A DNA stretch of 64,000 nt, taken from NCBI RefSeq assembly GCF_001625305.1, contig NW_017802491.1, positions 2,807,770 through 2,871,769 on the forward strand, in the 5' to 3' direction. Shown here one piece after another: positions 1-11,269 of this stretch (its first letter is position 1; every line of letters starts with the position of its first letter). The DNA is from Branchiostoma belcheri (Eukaryota; Chordata; Leptocardii; Amphioxiformes; Branchiostomatidae). The notes under the pieces were generated by a model. That model searched no databases and was not told where the DNA came from. It saw nothing but the letters and a program-made list of their open reading frames with translations. The position numbers and the translations under genes are program-made.

Positions 1-2225
1 TCTGTCATAACCAGTGGTCATTTCAACAACAAAAGTTTTTGAAATATGGATTGGACAAGTTGTGGTAGAAGTGTTGTCTTTTCCTATATATTTATTTGTT
101 TTCCTTTTAAGAACTCTTCTTGCTGGCATTCATAAAGTTGCGTGGTTTACTAAAACCTGATAAGAGATGTAGGCTGTAGAACTGCAGTTTCCCTAATTAT
201 TTGTAGTCTAAAGCAATATTGTTTGTATGGAAAGGACATTCTTTTTCTGCAACAGCATTCATCAATACTGAGGTTGTAGTAGAACAGGTGCATTCATCAG
301 GGAATCATGTGTAATCATTGCTCTTATGATGCTGCTGCTTCTGTGTGTGAATTCCACAGCAGTAAGATCACATACATGTACCAGACCAGCTTATATAGGC
401 CCTACTCTTAGCTAAAAATCCTCCCATTGTTTAAAATTTAATGAAACTTTATTTTGAAGACAAGCAAACTTCAATGTAGTCTGTTATTCTTGCTTTGATT
501 TATTTTGCCAACTATATGGTATTCCAGCTGAAACTGCACCCTTGCCCCAATAATTTGTGATTATCTGATTCTGATCAGTCGACTTCTCAGTGATCTTCTT
601 CCTGTGGTGTACTACACACTTTGGTAGTCATTGTTTGTCTGTAATCATTGACACAATGCTTACATGGGCCACATGTATCTTCATTGAAGAAAAAAAGTTT
701 GATTCCATTGACCACTCAAAATTTTAATTTGCAATCTAGCCAATCAATGGGCCCATGTCATCAGTGATGTCACAGTGCACTGCCAGGAAACATGGCTTGC
801 TGTTGTACAGATTTCACTGCCTTTTGCCTTCTCGCCTTTCTGCCATAGCTTCAGGCCCAGCCCAAAGTCCAAATTTGAGCTTTTACAGTTGGAACGGAGT
901 TTCACCTGGTAAAACGTCACGGTTTCATTTCCATCCTTTATTTTTTTTCTTTATTTACACAATTCTAAACAGCATGCTGTAAGTATCCGTGCAGTAAGAA
1001 AAACTCCTCACATAACCTACATGTTGTAAACACAACACATAACTCATTAATAGCATATTCAATTACAACATGGACAGCATGTTGCATGGATTGTTGTGAA
1101 ACTTTTTTTCAAATTTAATTTCATTTGAATCTGAATTAATTTGAATGAATCTGAGTGATCACTGTTTATTGCACCACCATTAGCAAACATGTCACAAAGT
1201 ATGTTACAGTGTCATTACTGAAATTAGGATCTAATCAAAATAACAATGTCTGTGTATGTGTGATTTTAATGTCTCTTTCCTCAAACATTTATGACCCCAA
1301 TGTTCCTTGTCCAAATCCAGCTTCACAACCCATTTTTTGTGTCTTGGTTCTTGTTTGAAAGTTGATGTTAGCCAAAACACCATGTACTATTTAGCAGTAC
1401 ATGCACACATTGTTCCCAAACAACAGTATTACAGTCATGTAGGTACCGGTATCAACCTACTGGTACTAGTCACCACCATCTTAAACCTTCTTTTGACTAA
1501 GTAACATAACTCAACCTTCATTCCCCAGTATTGTATGCACTCATCAGTTGTAGGAATAATACTGTAACAGTAACTGCATGCTCCACAGAAGTGCTGCACT
1601 GCTTATGTATGTCACAGTGTGTTTGTGATGTGTTTCAGCCATGCTGTTGTAGAGAACATGTACATGTATAGAACCTTCACTTTTCAGTCAGAGAACAAAG
1701 CAAACCCAGGACATAATCTGCTGCATTGCTGTGCAGAACATGCCACAAATTTTAACCGTATAGATATAGTAAACATTGTGTTAAACATTGCTTGCAAATT
1801 GCATCATAGCAGAAATCCCCTCATAACATATCCATTCTGACATACTATTGTTTAGTCATACTCATAATAAGATGTGCAATTTTTTTATGTTATACTGCCA
1901 GATCTGACCAAGTCTGTGGCATGACAAATCTTCTTTTTCACAATGTTGCTTTGAATATCACATTGATAAGTGAACCCAGCAATTGAGAAGTATTTCCTAA
2001 TGTGAAATGTCTACAACATCATATATCTATATAATTTGAATGATGGGGTCTTGGTTTCGTAGTATGTATGTAGTATGGGTTGTGAGATACTGACTGATTT
2101 ATTTAAAGAACTGAATGACTGAATGGGAGGCATTGAAATTACATTTCCTGTTCTGCATCAAACTTGGTCACCTCTGGTGTAAATACTACCTACTGTACCT
2201 TACAAAGCTCCCTTGCTGTTTCTAG
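1..2225. other. Intronic sequence upstream of first visible TSC2 exon
   Basis: No exon could be supported here. The first TSC2 exon in the window begins in mid-codon at 2226 after a TTTCTAG acceptor, so this stretch is best read as intron, with the 5' half of the gene lying before the window. Short open frames (for example 755-982) have no tuberin similarity and no consistent splice context. The tuberin exon expected immediately upstream, which carries the serine-rich segment before the [10 protein letters not shown] block, was not found. Confidence 0.6.
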
Positions 2226-4781
2226 GCGTGAGACACGACAGTCAGGAACAGACCATGGCTCAGCTGTGGACGAGAGACAGGAAACCTTACTGAAGGTCCA
2301 CACTGAACTACTGGAGACTTGTCTGGACATGATGGCCAGATATACCTTCTCTACCTGCTCCACTATACCAAAAAGGTGGGGAAAGTCTCTCTCCTTTGTG
2401 GTAGAAAAGTCGAAAATCAGATTATATCACTGTACAAGCTTTAACATGTTACATTTTGTATACCAAGTTAGTGCTATATAACCTCTGGCTACTTTTGATT
2501 TGAAGGTCTCCTGTTGCTGAATTCTTATTGGCTGGTGGACAGACCATGACTTGGTTGCTAGGCAACCAGCTCATCACCGTGACGACCAGTGGAGGAGGGC
2601 TGAGGATGAGGAAGAACGGAGTTTGTGAGAAGTGTGCTTCCCTTCTCAACCTGGAGGAGGACAAGCAGGAGGCTAAAAGTAACTAATCATCCTTCTATGA
2701 TTAGTCTGCAAATTGTATTACTACCTTCTGCTTTCATGTTGAAGAAATAGATTAAAAAGTTATTGTATGTCCTTGTCAAACACAATGTAGCATAATGCAG
2801 CTGTAAGCATATGTTTGCACATGTGCTTTGTTTTTCACAAGAAAGAGAAGTTGTGGTAATCCTTCTACCACAATGTAGTTGTACGAGTAGTACCGGTAGT
2901 ATCCAGTCTTTGATTATACTGCTGCGGGGGTCCCTGACACGGGGTGGACAGCAGTCAGCCAATCTTCACACCACACCTCCCAGTGACTGTCCAGTGGGTC
3001 CACACCGGCAAGGCCGCACTGTCAAATGTCTTCCTGACACAATCCACAATGTCTGTTCTGTATTCAGGTCTTGTGACGACTGAAGAGTATGTGGAAGCAG
3101 AGTTCCGTGAGAGGTCAGACTCGGCGTCCAAGGGAACCCAGGAGGCTCCTGGGAAGCTGGAGACACTGACAACGTCACCGTCTATACCTCCAGCTGATAG
3201 CAAAAGGTCAGCACAGATTCTCTCAAGTAATGGGAGTCATTGAAATTCCATTTCATGTGGCCTCAAGAGTACTCCCTCAAACTCACCAGTCTTACAACAT
3301 TGGGAAATGGATTCCATCGAGACTATCAAAGCAGCTCTTCAGTTGTTCTTGGCCACCTTTTCATGTTTGCTTTGGCAATAATGTACTGTCTTACTGTCCT
3401 TTGTATATGTAACAATGTACAAGGAGATAAGATAGCCTTAGATAATGAACAGTGATTTACTCCCTTTAGACTTGGAAACTAAATGTCTGACCACAGTTAT
3501 TAGAGTTATTAGACCATATTTTCATGCTATTGATGTCCTCAGGGAGAGGAAACGATCCAAGTCGGGCGGGAAGTACCTGAGCTCGGCGCCCACCCCTGTG
3601 TCTCTGCTGAAGGAGGAGTTCCAGCTCTTCAGCCAGGGTCTGACGGAGAAGACACAGATGGACGTCGGGGAGAAGGCCACCATCCAGGAGGACAGGAGCG
3701 GGGAGGAGAGAGAGGAGGTGGAGGAGGAGGAGGAGAGAGAGGAGGAGACCAGGGTGGAGACACCTGAGGAGACACGAGGTGTGATGGCAGGACAGGTGGG
3801 CAGGAGAGCAGAGATGTTCCCAGATGTACCCAAGGACCAGAGTTCTCCAGGTACTGGATATTTGGGGTGAATTATCAACACTGCTAAATAAGAAATCTGG
3901 GTTCCCAAGAGGAGATCACATTATAGCCTGTTAAACAAGAGTTCCACGATCTCATACCTTCGCCAAATGATGTTAACCCGTCCGGGTGACGAATTATACA
4001 ATTTTAATCATTGATTTTGTAAATAAGAGCCTCATTCGCATGGATTATATCAGTTGATCATATTCTCCATCCAATGACGGCCTTATCATAACAAAAAGGC
4101 TATTATAGCACTTCCTCATAAATTATGCAAATGAGGTCATGATTTGTATAAATTATGTTTATTGATGTTCACCTTCACTTAACTTCCAAATGTGGCAAGT
4201 ATGAAATTCGGGGTGCAGCAGTTACAACTATGGAATTATAAGAATTTGCCATTAATTATGCAAATTAGGTCCTCATTTACATAATCTATATCCTCAGATG
4301 TTTTTCTCGTTCTCAAGTAGATGTCACAAGTGTTTCATAGTTCTATTATTGAACAAAGCAGATTTATAGAATTTCCTCATTAATTATGCAAATTAAGTCC
4401 TGATTTGCATAATTGCCATCTGATTATGTCAAGCACCACTTCAACTACCTACATACCAAAAATCACGACAATACGTCAACCGGTTCTTGAGTTATCGTCC
4501 TTCGAATTTTTTTCAACAAATGCTCCTGCAGTTCCAGAACAAGGCGCTAGGGGACCCAAACTCATGTCACTTCTTCTCTATCCCAAGAGCTATCTGCCAT
4601 CCAAAATTCGTGACCCTTGCATGTCCAAATCACGAGATATCAAACCGGAAGTTCTGCTGCAGTACCTAGGAAAGCCGCCAGGGGGCCCAAAATCTAATCA
4701 TTTCTAGGTCTCATGAAGACCTACCCACCTACCAAGTTTCATTCCAATCCATCTACTGCTTCTTGAGTTATCTTGCTAAAC

Positions 4782-4813
<32 letters not shown>

Positions 4814-5189
4814 GACAAACGCTACTGAAAACATAACCTTCTTGGCGAAGGTAAAAAAGCTGACTCTATGTACATGGTACATATAGTGGGCTACTTGTGA
4901 ATAATGTGCCTTCTTTTCCTGATGTCTGACATCTTTTGAAGATATATTATTTTGACACCACTGTTCCCCTTTGTAGCTATGAATTCCAAGACGAAGAGTT
5001 CTCCCACCAAGCTGGTAAGCCGGTACGAGTGTAACTGCTGGTGTCAGGGCTGGGCGGAGATCCTGATCCGCCGCCCCACGGGGAACACGTCCTGGATGAT
5101 GCGGATCCAGAACGCGCGGCTGGTGCAGCCCGACCAGGACTTCCCGCTGGCAGACATCGCCACGCTGCTGCTCGGGCAGAAGGAAGAAG
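2226..5189 (+). CDS. TSC2: TSC2 exons: conserved central block
   Basis: Five exons encode the middle of tuberin. The first holds [10 protein letters not shown] followed by CSTIPKR; codon AGG (Arg) is split by the intron and continues as [11 protein letters not shown], matching the vertebrate order. Exon 3068-3206 carries QEAPGKLET, close to the vertebrate EAPAKLES. Exon 3543-3850 holds a Glu-rich run (about 3700-3760), not conserved in sequence and probably disordered. Exon 4977-5189 holds [19 protein letters not shown], the most conserved segment outside the GAP domain. The 1.1-kb intron between the last two exons contains the transposon annotated at 3957-4851. Confidence 0.93.
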
Positions 5190-8100
5190 GTCAGCAGTCC
5201 TTCCCAACAGCTCCCTCTGTTGATTTTCATCATATCTGCAGCTGTAGTACACTTTCGAGCAGATATGCCACAGAAAATCAATTAGAAAAAGAGAAACATT
5301 TGTAAACAACAGCCTCTGAAAAGTACATGTTGTCTTTTCTGGAGAAACTTCCTGAAGGTTATAATATGCTTGAAAATTCTAGCATAGCATAGCAATCATT
5401 CTAGCATAGCATCATATCATGCACCATCTAGTGTTAAAGACTCATATAAGCTGCAAAAGTTGGTAGTTTGATACTGGGTAGCTGTACATATCTTGCTGTC
5501 TAGTACTGTTTTATCTTACATGTACATGCACATGTCCTGCAGAGAATACTGCTGCCAGCCGTTACCAGAGGTCAGATTCTGCCCCTCCCTCCATGGGAGT
5601 CAAACAGGATAGAGCCAGCAAACCAGTACACGAGACAGGTGAGTGAGGAAAATAGTCACATCACTCACATGTGCATTATTTTAACTGATTTTAACTGATG
5701 GAAAAATTCTCTACACTTGGGTGTCCAAAAGGTCGTAACCAGGTTGTCTGTCCTTCAGTTTCAGAAGTTGTATATGTGGATGCAGGTGAAGATGATGGAG
5801 ATAATGGGGATGGAGAAGACAGAGGCTTATTTCACATTGGTAAGTACTACTAGGCATTAAAACATGTGATCTTTTGAAAGAGACTGGCTTTCATGTAACA
5901 ACATTATATCTCTGACCAGTTTAGGTGTGTTCTCATTTAAGCTTCCTTTGTATCCACTCACCAGGTTCACTGGAAGATATCAACAAGACAGAACCTACAG
6001 GCTTTCAAAAGGTCAGTAGAAAGTTAACTAAATGTTTGCAGCTTCTGATTTTGTGTGTTTGCCTGGCTTGGTCAGACATTGATGGTGTTTTGATTCCCTC
6101 TAGCCTATCCTTGGAACTTCCCCAGTGGACACCGAGGAGGTGGTTGAGGTAAGGAGACTTTCTCCTTTTCTGTAACCATTTTTGATTTTTTCAGAGATAT
6201 TTGATATGCTTCCGACAATACATGTAGAAGCTTACAATCTTAGTCTACTACTATGAATGTCATCATTCTTCCATACAAAAGGACTGTGGATAATTGAGAG
6301 TAGGTGTTTGCTTTGTTCTTTGTTAGTCTAAGAATGACTTAACTAGGTAACTGCAACATGATGATGATGACATTGCTTGACTATCATTTGCCATCCATCC
6401 TTCCTTCTAGCCATCAAAACGTGAGGATGAGTCAGAAAATCAGGAAGACGTGGTTGTTAGTAAGAGCCCCTTGTCTCCGATCCGCAAGACCAACTCATCT
6501 CCACAGCTGACTGGAGAGTGGGCGGTCTATCAGGATAAGGAGGAAGAGCAGATGGAGGAACTAGACAATGTCTTTGAGTCACAAGACAACGATGATGAGA
6601 GAAAACGACAAAATGTGTTGAGCGTACCAGACAAGGACAGTTACTCTCAGAGTGTGAAGCATGTTCCTCAACCTGCTGTGGAGCCAACACAATCAGAAGA
6701 AAGGCAGGGTAGACCAGTGCAGAGGAAAGTTGCAGTTACAGAAAGACAAGTGAAAGTTGGAGACAGGAAAGAATCAACAGAAAAGCAGGGTAAACCAGTG
6801 GAGAGAAAGGAGTCAACAGAAAGGCAGGGAAAAGTCGTAGAAAGGAAAGAATCAACGGAAACGCCAGGGAAAGGTTTAGAGAGGAAAGAGTCAACAGAAA
6901 AACATGTTAGACCTGTAGAGAGAAAGGACTCTAAGGAGAAACAAAGGTCAGCAGAACGGAAGGATTCTAAGGGTCGTCAGACAGGAGGATTGGCTGGCAG
7001 CCGTATCATGGAGGATGTGAAGGAGACTGACCCTCCTCCCAGCATGGGCACTCCCCAGTCCTCCCCACCCATGATGAGAAGACCGAGGGCACAGACTGTG
7101 TCAGTTATGACACCTGGAGGTAGGTGCTTCTGCCCATGTTGATCCCATCAAGTTAATGTTACAGCTGCAGTAATGTTACATTTCCTACATTCAACATCAT
7201 CATCAGGATTTTGTTCTGTTTAATGCAATGTTTGTTTCAAAGGAGATTGATGATAATTGTGTTGATATCTGTCAAATGTTTCAGTTAACAGAAGGGAAGA
7301 GTTCTTGGAGAGAAAGCGGAGGATGCAACCACCTGTTAAGGAAGGCACAGGGTCTGGTGTTAGTCCAAGGTGAGCAGGAACCCACTTCTTATCCAAGGAG
7401 ATTGATGAAGATAGCTTTTACCAGTGATTGCAGATTAATTTGTTTCCTCCATACATGTAGGATTGGTAATATGGTACCTTAAGACGACTGATTTCCTTGA
7501 ATAGCAAGACAAATCACTGCTTTCTGATCTCTGTAGGTACATTGTTAGTTGCTGATTGTTGTTCCACCTTGTTGTTTAACCACTTTTGCTGTCCTGTTTC
7601 CCAGCTTTGTGTTCCTGCAGCTGTTCCATTCAGCTGCTTTTGGAAGTGTGAATGAGAAACCCATCCTGCTACCGAAGTCTGAGGTAAGGAAGGTGTTTGG
7701 GGATGGTCAGAACAAACTAGTGAACAGCAACAGGCTTCCAGTTTACAAATAATGCAGCCTGCTTAATATCGTACTTAAAGTCAATTCTATGGTATGTCTA
7801 GTATATTTGTGATGAATCATTGGATGATCTTTGAGTTCTAAGGCTAAGAGTGCCATCACTTGTACATTGTATAGAGTTTCCACACATTGTATTCTTATTG
7901 TCTTTTGCAGGTGGTTGGGCGAGCTGTGAAGAACTTGGACAGAATCCCTCCCTATGAGACCCACAAATGCGGGGTTCTGTATGTGGGACCAGGACAGGTC
8001 AGAGTCTCTGCTGTTCACACTGTTTTTAAGTATGGAATCAGGCACTGCATGTGGTTCTGACTAGGCTTTTAAACCTGTCTTAAAGTTTCTTTTATTGTTT

Positions 8101-10030
8101 CATGGGTAAGTGATGGATTCATGTGTCAAATATTACTGTACTACAGTGTCTATTTCAAACAGACAGAATAAGAAAAGTGATAGATGAATATTATATTTCT
8201 AACGTACTATTTGTTACTGATCTCAGACCACAGACGAGAAGGCCATCCTGTCCAATGAGTTTGGTTCTCTGCGGTACGTGGAGTTCCTGAGTGGGCTGGG
8301 ACATCTCATCCACCTGAAGGACTGTAACCCAGACGAGATCTTCCTGGGGGGTCTGGACTGTAACGGCAACGACGGCAACTTCACCTACAGCTGGCAGGAT
8401 GACGCCATGCAAAGTGAGTCACTGGTCTGTTGGTCATGTTTGTCTGTTACATACGTTTTATTTTGCTCAGTTTTATACCAAGGTACATGTACTCAACAGG
8501 GTCAAATACTGTCATAGTCAACATGTTTTCTGGGTGTGTTAATATCTCACTGAAGTCTCTTAAAGTTTGTATTTTGTATTTCCTCTACAGTGATCTTCCA
8601 TGTCGCTACTCTGATGCCCTACCGGGAGACAGACAGAAACTGTCAGAGTAAAAAGCTTCACATTGGCAACGACTTTGTCACCATCGTGTACAATGACAAC
8701 ACAGAGGACTACAAGCCAGATACTATCAAGGTTTTCCCATTCACCGCCCATTGTTTAACTAGTAACCATAATTATATCATGTGTAGCAACAGAAATGTAG
8801 GTAAATTTGACTGACACAAATATGTTTTGAATAGATGTCCTTGACATCTTTGCTGCAAGTATAAGTTAGAATATTGACAAGTAGATCTTATTGTTTGCAG
8901 ACCAGCAAAAACTTGAATGATGTTATCTGTAAACCAAAAGTAATCATTCTTCAAATTCCATCCCAGGGCCAGTTCAACTTTGTGAACATTGTGATCATGC
9001 CTCTGGACAACAGCAGCAACCTTGTCACCATTAAGGCCAAGAAAGGTGGGCATGTCCATGTGCAGTCATAGCTGTGTTACTCCAATAACACAAGCATTAG
9101 TAATAAGATGAAAGGACTTATTGGTGCACCAACTGTAGGTTATTGACTGGACAAGTGAAAAATTTGTTTGCATGGTCAACACAATAAAACTGGGGGAAGC
9201 AAACTGGTTTATAAGTATGACAAAACAGTATTCTGTAGAGCATGAAGTGAGTAAATGAGACCATATCCTGTTGATACAAAGCCATTGAACAAAGTAACCT
9301 GTAGAATATTTTAGCAAACATTTCAAATCTGTTTTAATTTCCAAAAGTTCTCTGGCATTGGCCAGGACCTATCATTATATGAGTCTTATGCTATTATGTA
9401 GAAGTGACTTTTTTTTTGTCTGTCCCTATTACAGAGGTGGAGAGCATGGTTGGTGACACCAGCTCCAAAATCATCTCAGATGACAACCTGGCTCTTACAG
9501 TACGACAGATGGCACTGCATGCTAATGTGAGTACAATGTATATCAGTCTATCTATATTTGATGCTAGGCCTGTGTGTCAGATTTTTCTTTGTCAGACACT
9601 TAAGAATAATATAACTTACATCTTCCACCACCAGAATGAGACATTGAAAAAAGGACATTCCTTTAAATCAAATCCAGGGCATTATTTTGATTACTTACAC
9701 ATGTTTTTTGCCCTGCAACATCAAGGTGGTGCATCATTTCAGAGTAAATCTTAAAATACGTTTTGAAAATAATCTTTATGATATTTTCCAACATGCTTGA
9801 TACTGGTAACACCTGTCGTCTCTTACATCTTCCAGTTGGCCTCGATGATCCACCGCAGTAAGAACTCCCCAGAAGGAGTGTACGCCTCCAAGTGGCTGGA
9901 GCGCCTGCGTCAGATCAAGCGTATCCGGACAAAGGTGACCCAGGAGCTGGAGGTCCAGTCCCCGCCGTCCAGAACAACTTCTCCCTCCAGCCCCCGCAGC
10001 CTGCTCTCAGACTTCACAGGATTTGTGTGA
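2226..10030 (+). CDS. TSC2: TSC2 (tuberin), C-terminal half, 18 exons
   Basis: Tuberin is the GTPase-activating subunit of the TSC1-TSC2-TBC1D7 complex; it promotes GTP hydrolysis on Rheb at lysosomes and so restrains mTORC1. Exons seen: 2226-2375, 2506-2678, 3068-3206, 3543-3850, 4977-5189, 5543-5638, 5759-5839, 5965-6011, 6104-6148, 6411-7119, 7285-7369, 7605-7683, 7911-7997, 8227-8413, 8591-8730, 8967-9045, 9435-9526 and 9836-10030. All introns are GT-AG and the phases chain without a break, giving about 967 residues to a TGA stop. Vertebrate landmarks appear in order: [39 protein letters not shown], the RPRAQT kinase site, FVFLQLFHS, the GAP core GNDFV-IVYND, and the terminal DFTGFV. The N-terminal HEAT region lies outside the window. 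Individual exon borders were read by eye. Confidence 0.96.
3957..4851. mobile_element. MITE-like non-autonomous DNA transposon in a TSC2 intron
   Basis: The stretch is bounded by perfect 10-bp inverted repeats: CCTTCGCCAA at 3957-3966 and TTGGCGAAGG at 4842-4851. A TA dinucleotide directly outside each end fits a TA target-site duplication. Inside are about three degenerate copies, spaced 120-135 bp, of a unit containing AATTATGCAAAT followed by its rough inverse (near 4120, 4252 and 4385), plus an AC microsatellite close to the right end. No transposase frame is present, so it is non-autonomous. The TA duplication suggests a Tc1/mariner-like mobiliser, but the TIR is too short to assign a family. 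Confidence 0.75.
4782..4813. repeat. (AC)n microsatellite
   Basis: A 32-bp CA/AC dinucleotide run with one interrupting A, lying inside the right end of the MITE-like element. Such tails are a regular part of this repeat type, so it probably arrived with the element and later expanded. Confidence 0.9.
5543..7119 (+). CDS. TSC2: TSC2 exons: Ser/Lys-rich regulatory region
   Basis: Five exons (5543-5638, 5759-5839, 5965-6011, 6104-6148, 6411-7119) encode the low-complexity region between the WCQGWAEIL block and the GAP domain. In vertebrates this is the main kinase-regulated part of tuberin. The 709-bp exon carries a tandem repeat with R-K-[ED]-S sites (separate entry). It ends with [10 protein letters not shown] (Thr codon 7095-7097), an R-x-R-x-x-T AKT consensus at the position of human Thr1462 (RPRGYT). 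A KSPLSP motif near 6460-6480 offers proline-directed sites. Sequence outside these motifs is poorly conserved, as expected for a disordered linker. Confidence 0.9.
6756..6985 (+). repeat. Tandem ~13-residue repeat in tuberin, consensus [13 protein letters not shown]
   Basis: About six head-to-tail copies of a ~39-bp unit lie in frame inside the 709-bp TSC2 exon. The cores read DRKESTE, ERKESTE, ERKESTE, ERKESTE, ERKDSKE and ERKDSKG. Every copy has Arg at -3 of the serine (R-x-x-S), a minimal basophilic kinase site. The DNA copies differ at synonymous positions (AGG/AGA, TCA/TCT, GAA/GAG), so the array is not a very recent slip and may be maintained. The last two copies have diverged furthest. 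Confidence 0.85.
7285..9526 (+). CDS. TSC2: TSC2 exons: Rap/Ran-GAP catalytic domain
   Basis: Seven exons encode the Rheb-GAP domain. Visible landmarks are [13 protein letters not shown] and KPILLP (7605-7683), [10 protein letters not shown] and VLYVGPGQ (7911-7997), and [20 protein letters not shown] with IFLGGLD and [11 protein letters not shown] (8227-8413). They continue with [10 protein letters not shown] and [13 protein letters not shown] (8591-8730), [14 protein letters not shown] (8967-9045) and RQMALHAN (9435-9526). The Asn codon at 8668-8670 in GNDFV corresponds to the catalytic Asn thumb of human tuberin (Asn1643), so the enzyme looks intact. The donor after 8730 (GTTTTC) is weak but the phase requires it. 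Confidence 0.95.
9836..10030 (+). CDS. TSC2: TSC2 last exon: basic helix and C terminus
   Basis: The terminal exon encodes [20 protein letters not shown], then a basic helix with [11 protein letters not shown] (calmodulin-binding region in vertebrates), a Ser/Pro-rich linker, and the end DFTGFV (human DFTEFV). The arginines that form the R-x-R-x-x-S RSK/AKT site at human Ser1798 are not kept: the equivalent stretch is SPRSLLSDF. That branch of regulation may therefore be vertebrate-specific. The stop is TGA at 10028-10030. Confidence 0.95.
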   Translation: MASMIHRSKNSPEGVYASKWLERLRQIKRIRTKVTQELEVQSPPSRTTSPSSPRSLLSDFTGFV

Positions 10031-10534
10031 AGAACTGGACTGAGTAACAAGCTGATAGCCTTTGCACAAGTCAATTTGTTGCATATCTGTGGTCAGTGTA
10101 TGATAATATTGTACATGTACTGTAATTGCTGCTGGTTATCTTTGAGAGGCAATGATCGTATCGGTTTGATGTGTGCTTGGCAACAGCAGCTGGAAATGAT
10201 GATCGTGAACCTCCTGTTACATCTTGCAATGCTTCTCAAAAATGATTTTGTGTCAGATGTGGCAAGATGAATTAATGTAAATGTACATAAGAACGGGTAC
10301 AGAATTTTTGGCTTACCTTAAATGTATATTCATTGTGCAAAATGTCAACCTCTATAAATGATAAATGCATAAAAATTATTGATTAAAAAGCATATCTTAT
10401 GTAAGTTACAAGCTTGACTTTTCCCCGAAAAGGAATAAGCCTTAACATAAAACTCATTTTAAATGGGCCAAAATTGTTACATCCAGACATAGAAGAATGT
10501 TATAATAGTGTAGCAAGTTAGTAAGCATATGAGT

Positions 10535-10540
10535 AATAAA
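10535..10540 (+). terminator. Candidate TSC2 poly(A) signal AATAAA
   Basis: AATAAA lies about 505 bp after the TSC2 stop in AT-rich sequence. An ATTAAA variant at 10382-10387 is a possible earlier site. Which one is used cannot be told from sequence alone. Confidence 0.45.
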
Positions 10541-10787
10541 TAATTCATTCTATATAAAATAAAATTCAAACAGAGAGAAATCCTGCTTCTATATCTTTCA
10601 TGTTCCCTAAGTCAAATTCTTCCCTCTGAAACCTGCCCATTTTTATAGCCATTAATTGCCACACATACATACATACATGTAGGAAATCTAACAGTTTGAG
10701 GCACCTGGTTTTGAAATTGCCATGAATCAAAAAATATCATTGAAGTAACAGGACCTGCTTAGTCAACAGCTTAGCCAATGGGAAAGG

Positions 10788-10911
10788 ATGGAGGAGGCAG
10801 ATGCTGGAAGCAAACATGGCGCCGCCCCGACCCTCAAGGTACTAGTACTAGGTGAAGCAAACTTTATGTTGCAGTACCTCATTTACCTGCTAGAGGCTGC
10901 TTTTGATCCAG
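10788..10911 (+). CDS. Unidentified small coding-like exon (possible 58-codon gene)
   Basis: An ATG preceded by a CCAAT motif (10776-10780) opens a frame reading MEEADAGSKHG, then LKVLVLGEANFMLQYLIYLL, then EAAFDPG, ending at a possible donor CAG|GTACCT. Without splicing it stops at 10925. Joined in phase to an exon at 11083-11135 (acceptor GTACAG) it would end at TAA 11133-11135 after about 58 residues. The VLVLGEANF stretch vaguely resembles the first strand and loop of Rossmann-like methyltransferases such as BMT5-like proteins, but this is too short to assign. It could equally be a relic exon of another gene. The second exon would lie close to or overlap the antisense PKD1 3' UTR. Confidence 0.22.
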
Positions 10912-11263
10912 GTACCTTCAAGTGACTTCAAGCATGCCCTTACATTTTAATAGCAGACCGTTCGTTTCTTACACTAGTTACTTTATTATGGTTTTATGAA
11001 GAAGATGATGAAGCCATCTGATGTTATACTGTAACAATGGTCTAACGCATTAAACCTTTCTAAGAAATGCCATGTTGTACAGACACTGCAGACAAATCAA
11101 GCAACAGGGATGGAAGCCCTTACATAGACTTGTAATCTGTCCAGTCATCATGCTGCCTTTCTCTAGCTTTATAGTTCAACCAAGGAGGGTATAGGGCATA
11201 TAAGTTACCTTGGTTCAACATGATAGAAACATACAGGGAGACAGTACTGTTCAAAATGACACT

Positions 11264-11269
11264 TTTATT
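11264..11269 (-). terminator. Candidate PKD1 poly(A) signal AATAAA (minus strand)
   Basis: TTTATT on the plus strand reads AATAAA on the minus strand, about 800 bp after the PKD1 stop. A second minus-strand AATAAA lies at 10982-10987. Confidence 0.4.

Noticed and set aside
755-982. Open frame that might be an upstream TSC2 exon
   Set aside because: Has possible AG and GT borders, but the translation resembles no part of tuberin and does not supply the segment expected before [10 protein letters not shown].
3522-3908. 128-codon minus-strand frame rich in Ser and Leu
   Set aside because: It is the antisense shadow of the Glu-rich TSC2 exon 3543-3850, whose phase and splice sites fit tuberin.
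4739-5281. 180-codon minus-strand frame
   Set aside because: Antisense shadow of TSC2 exon 4977-5189 extended through the microsatellite; the sense strand matches tuberin.
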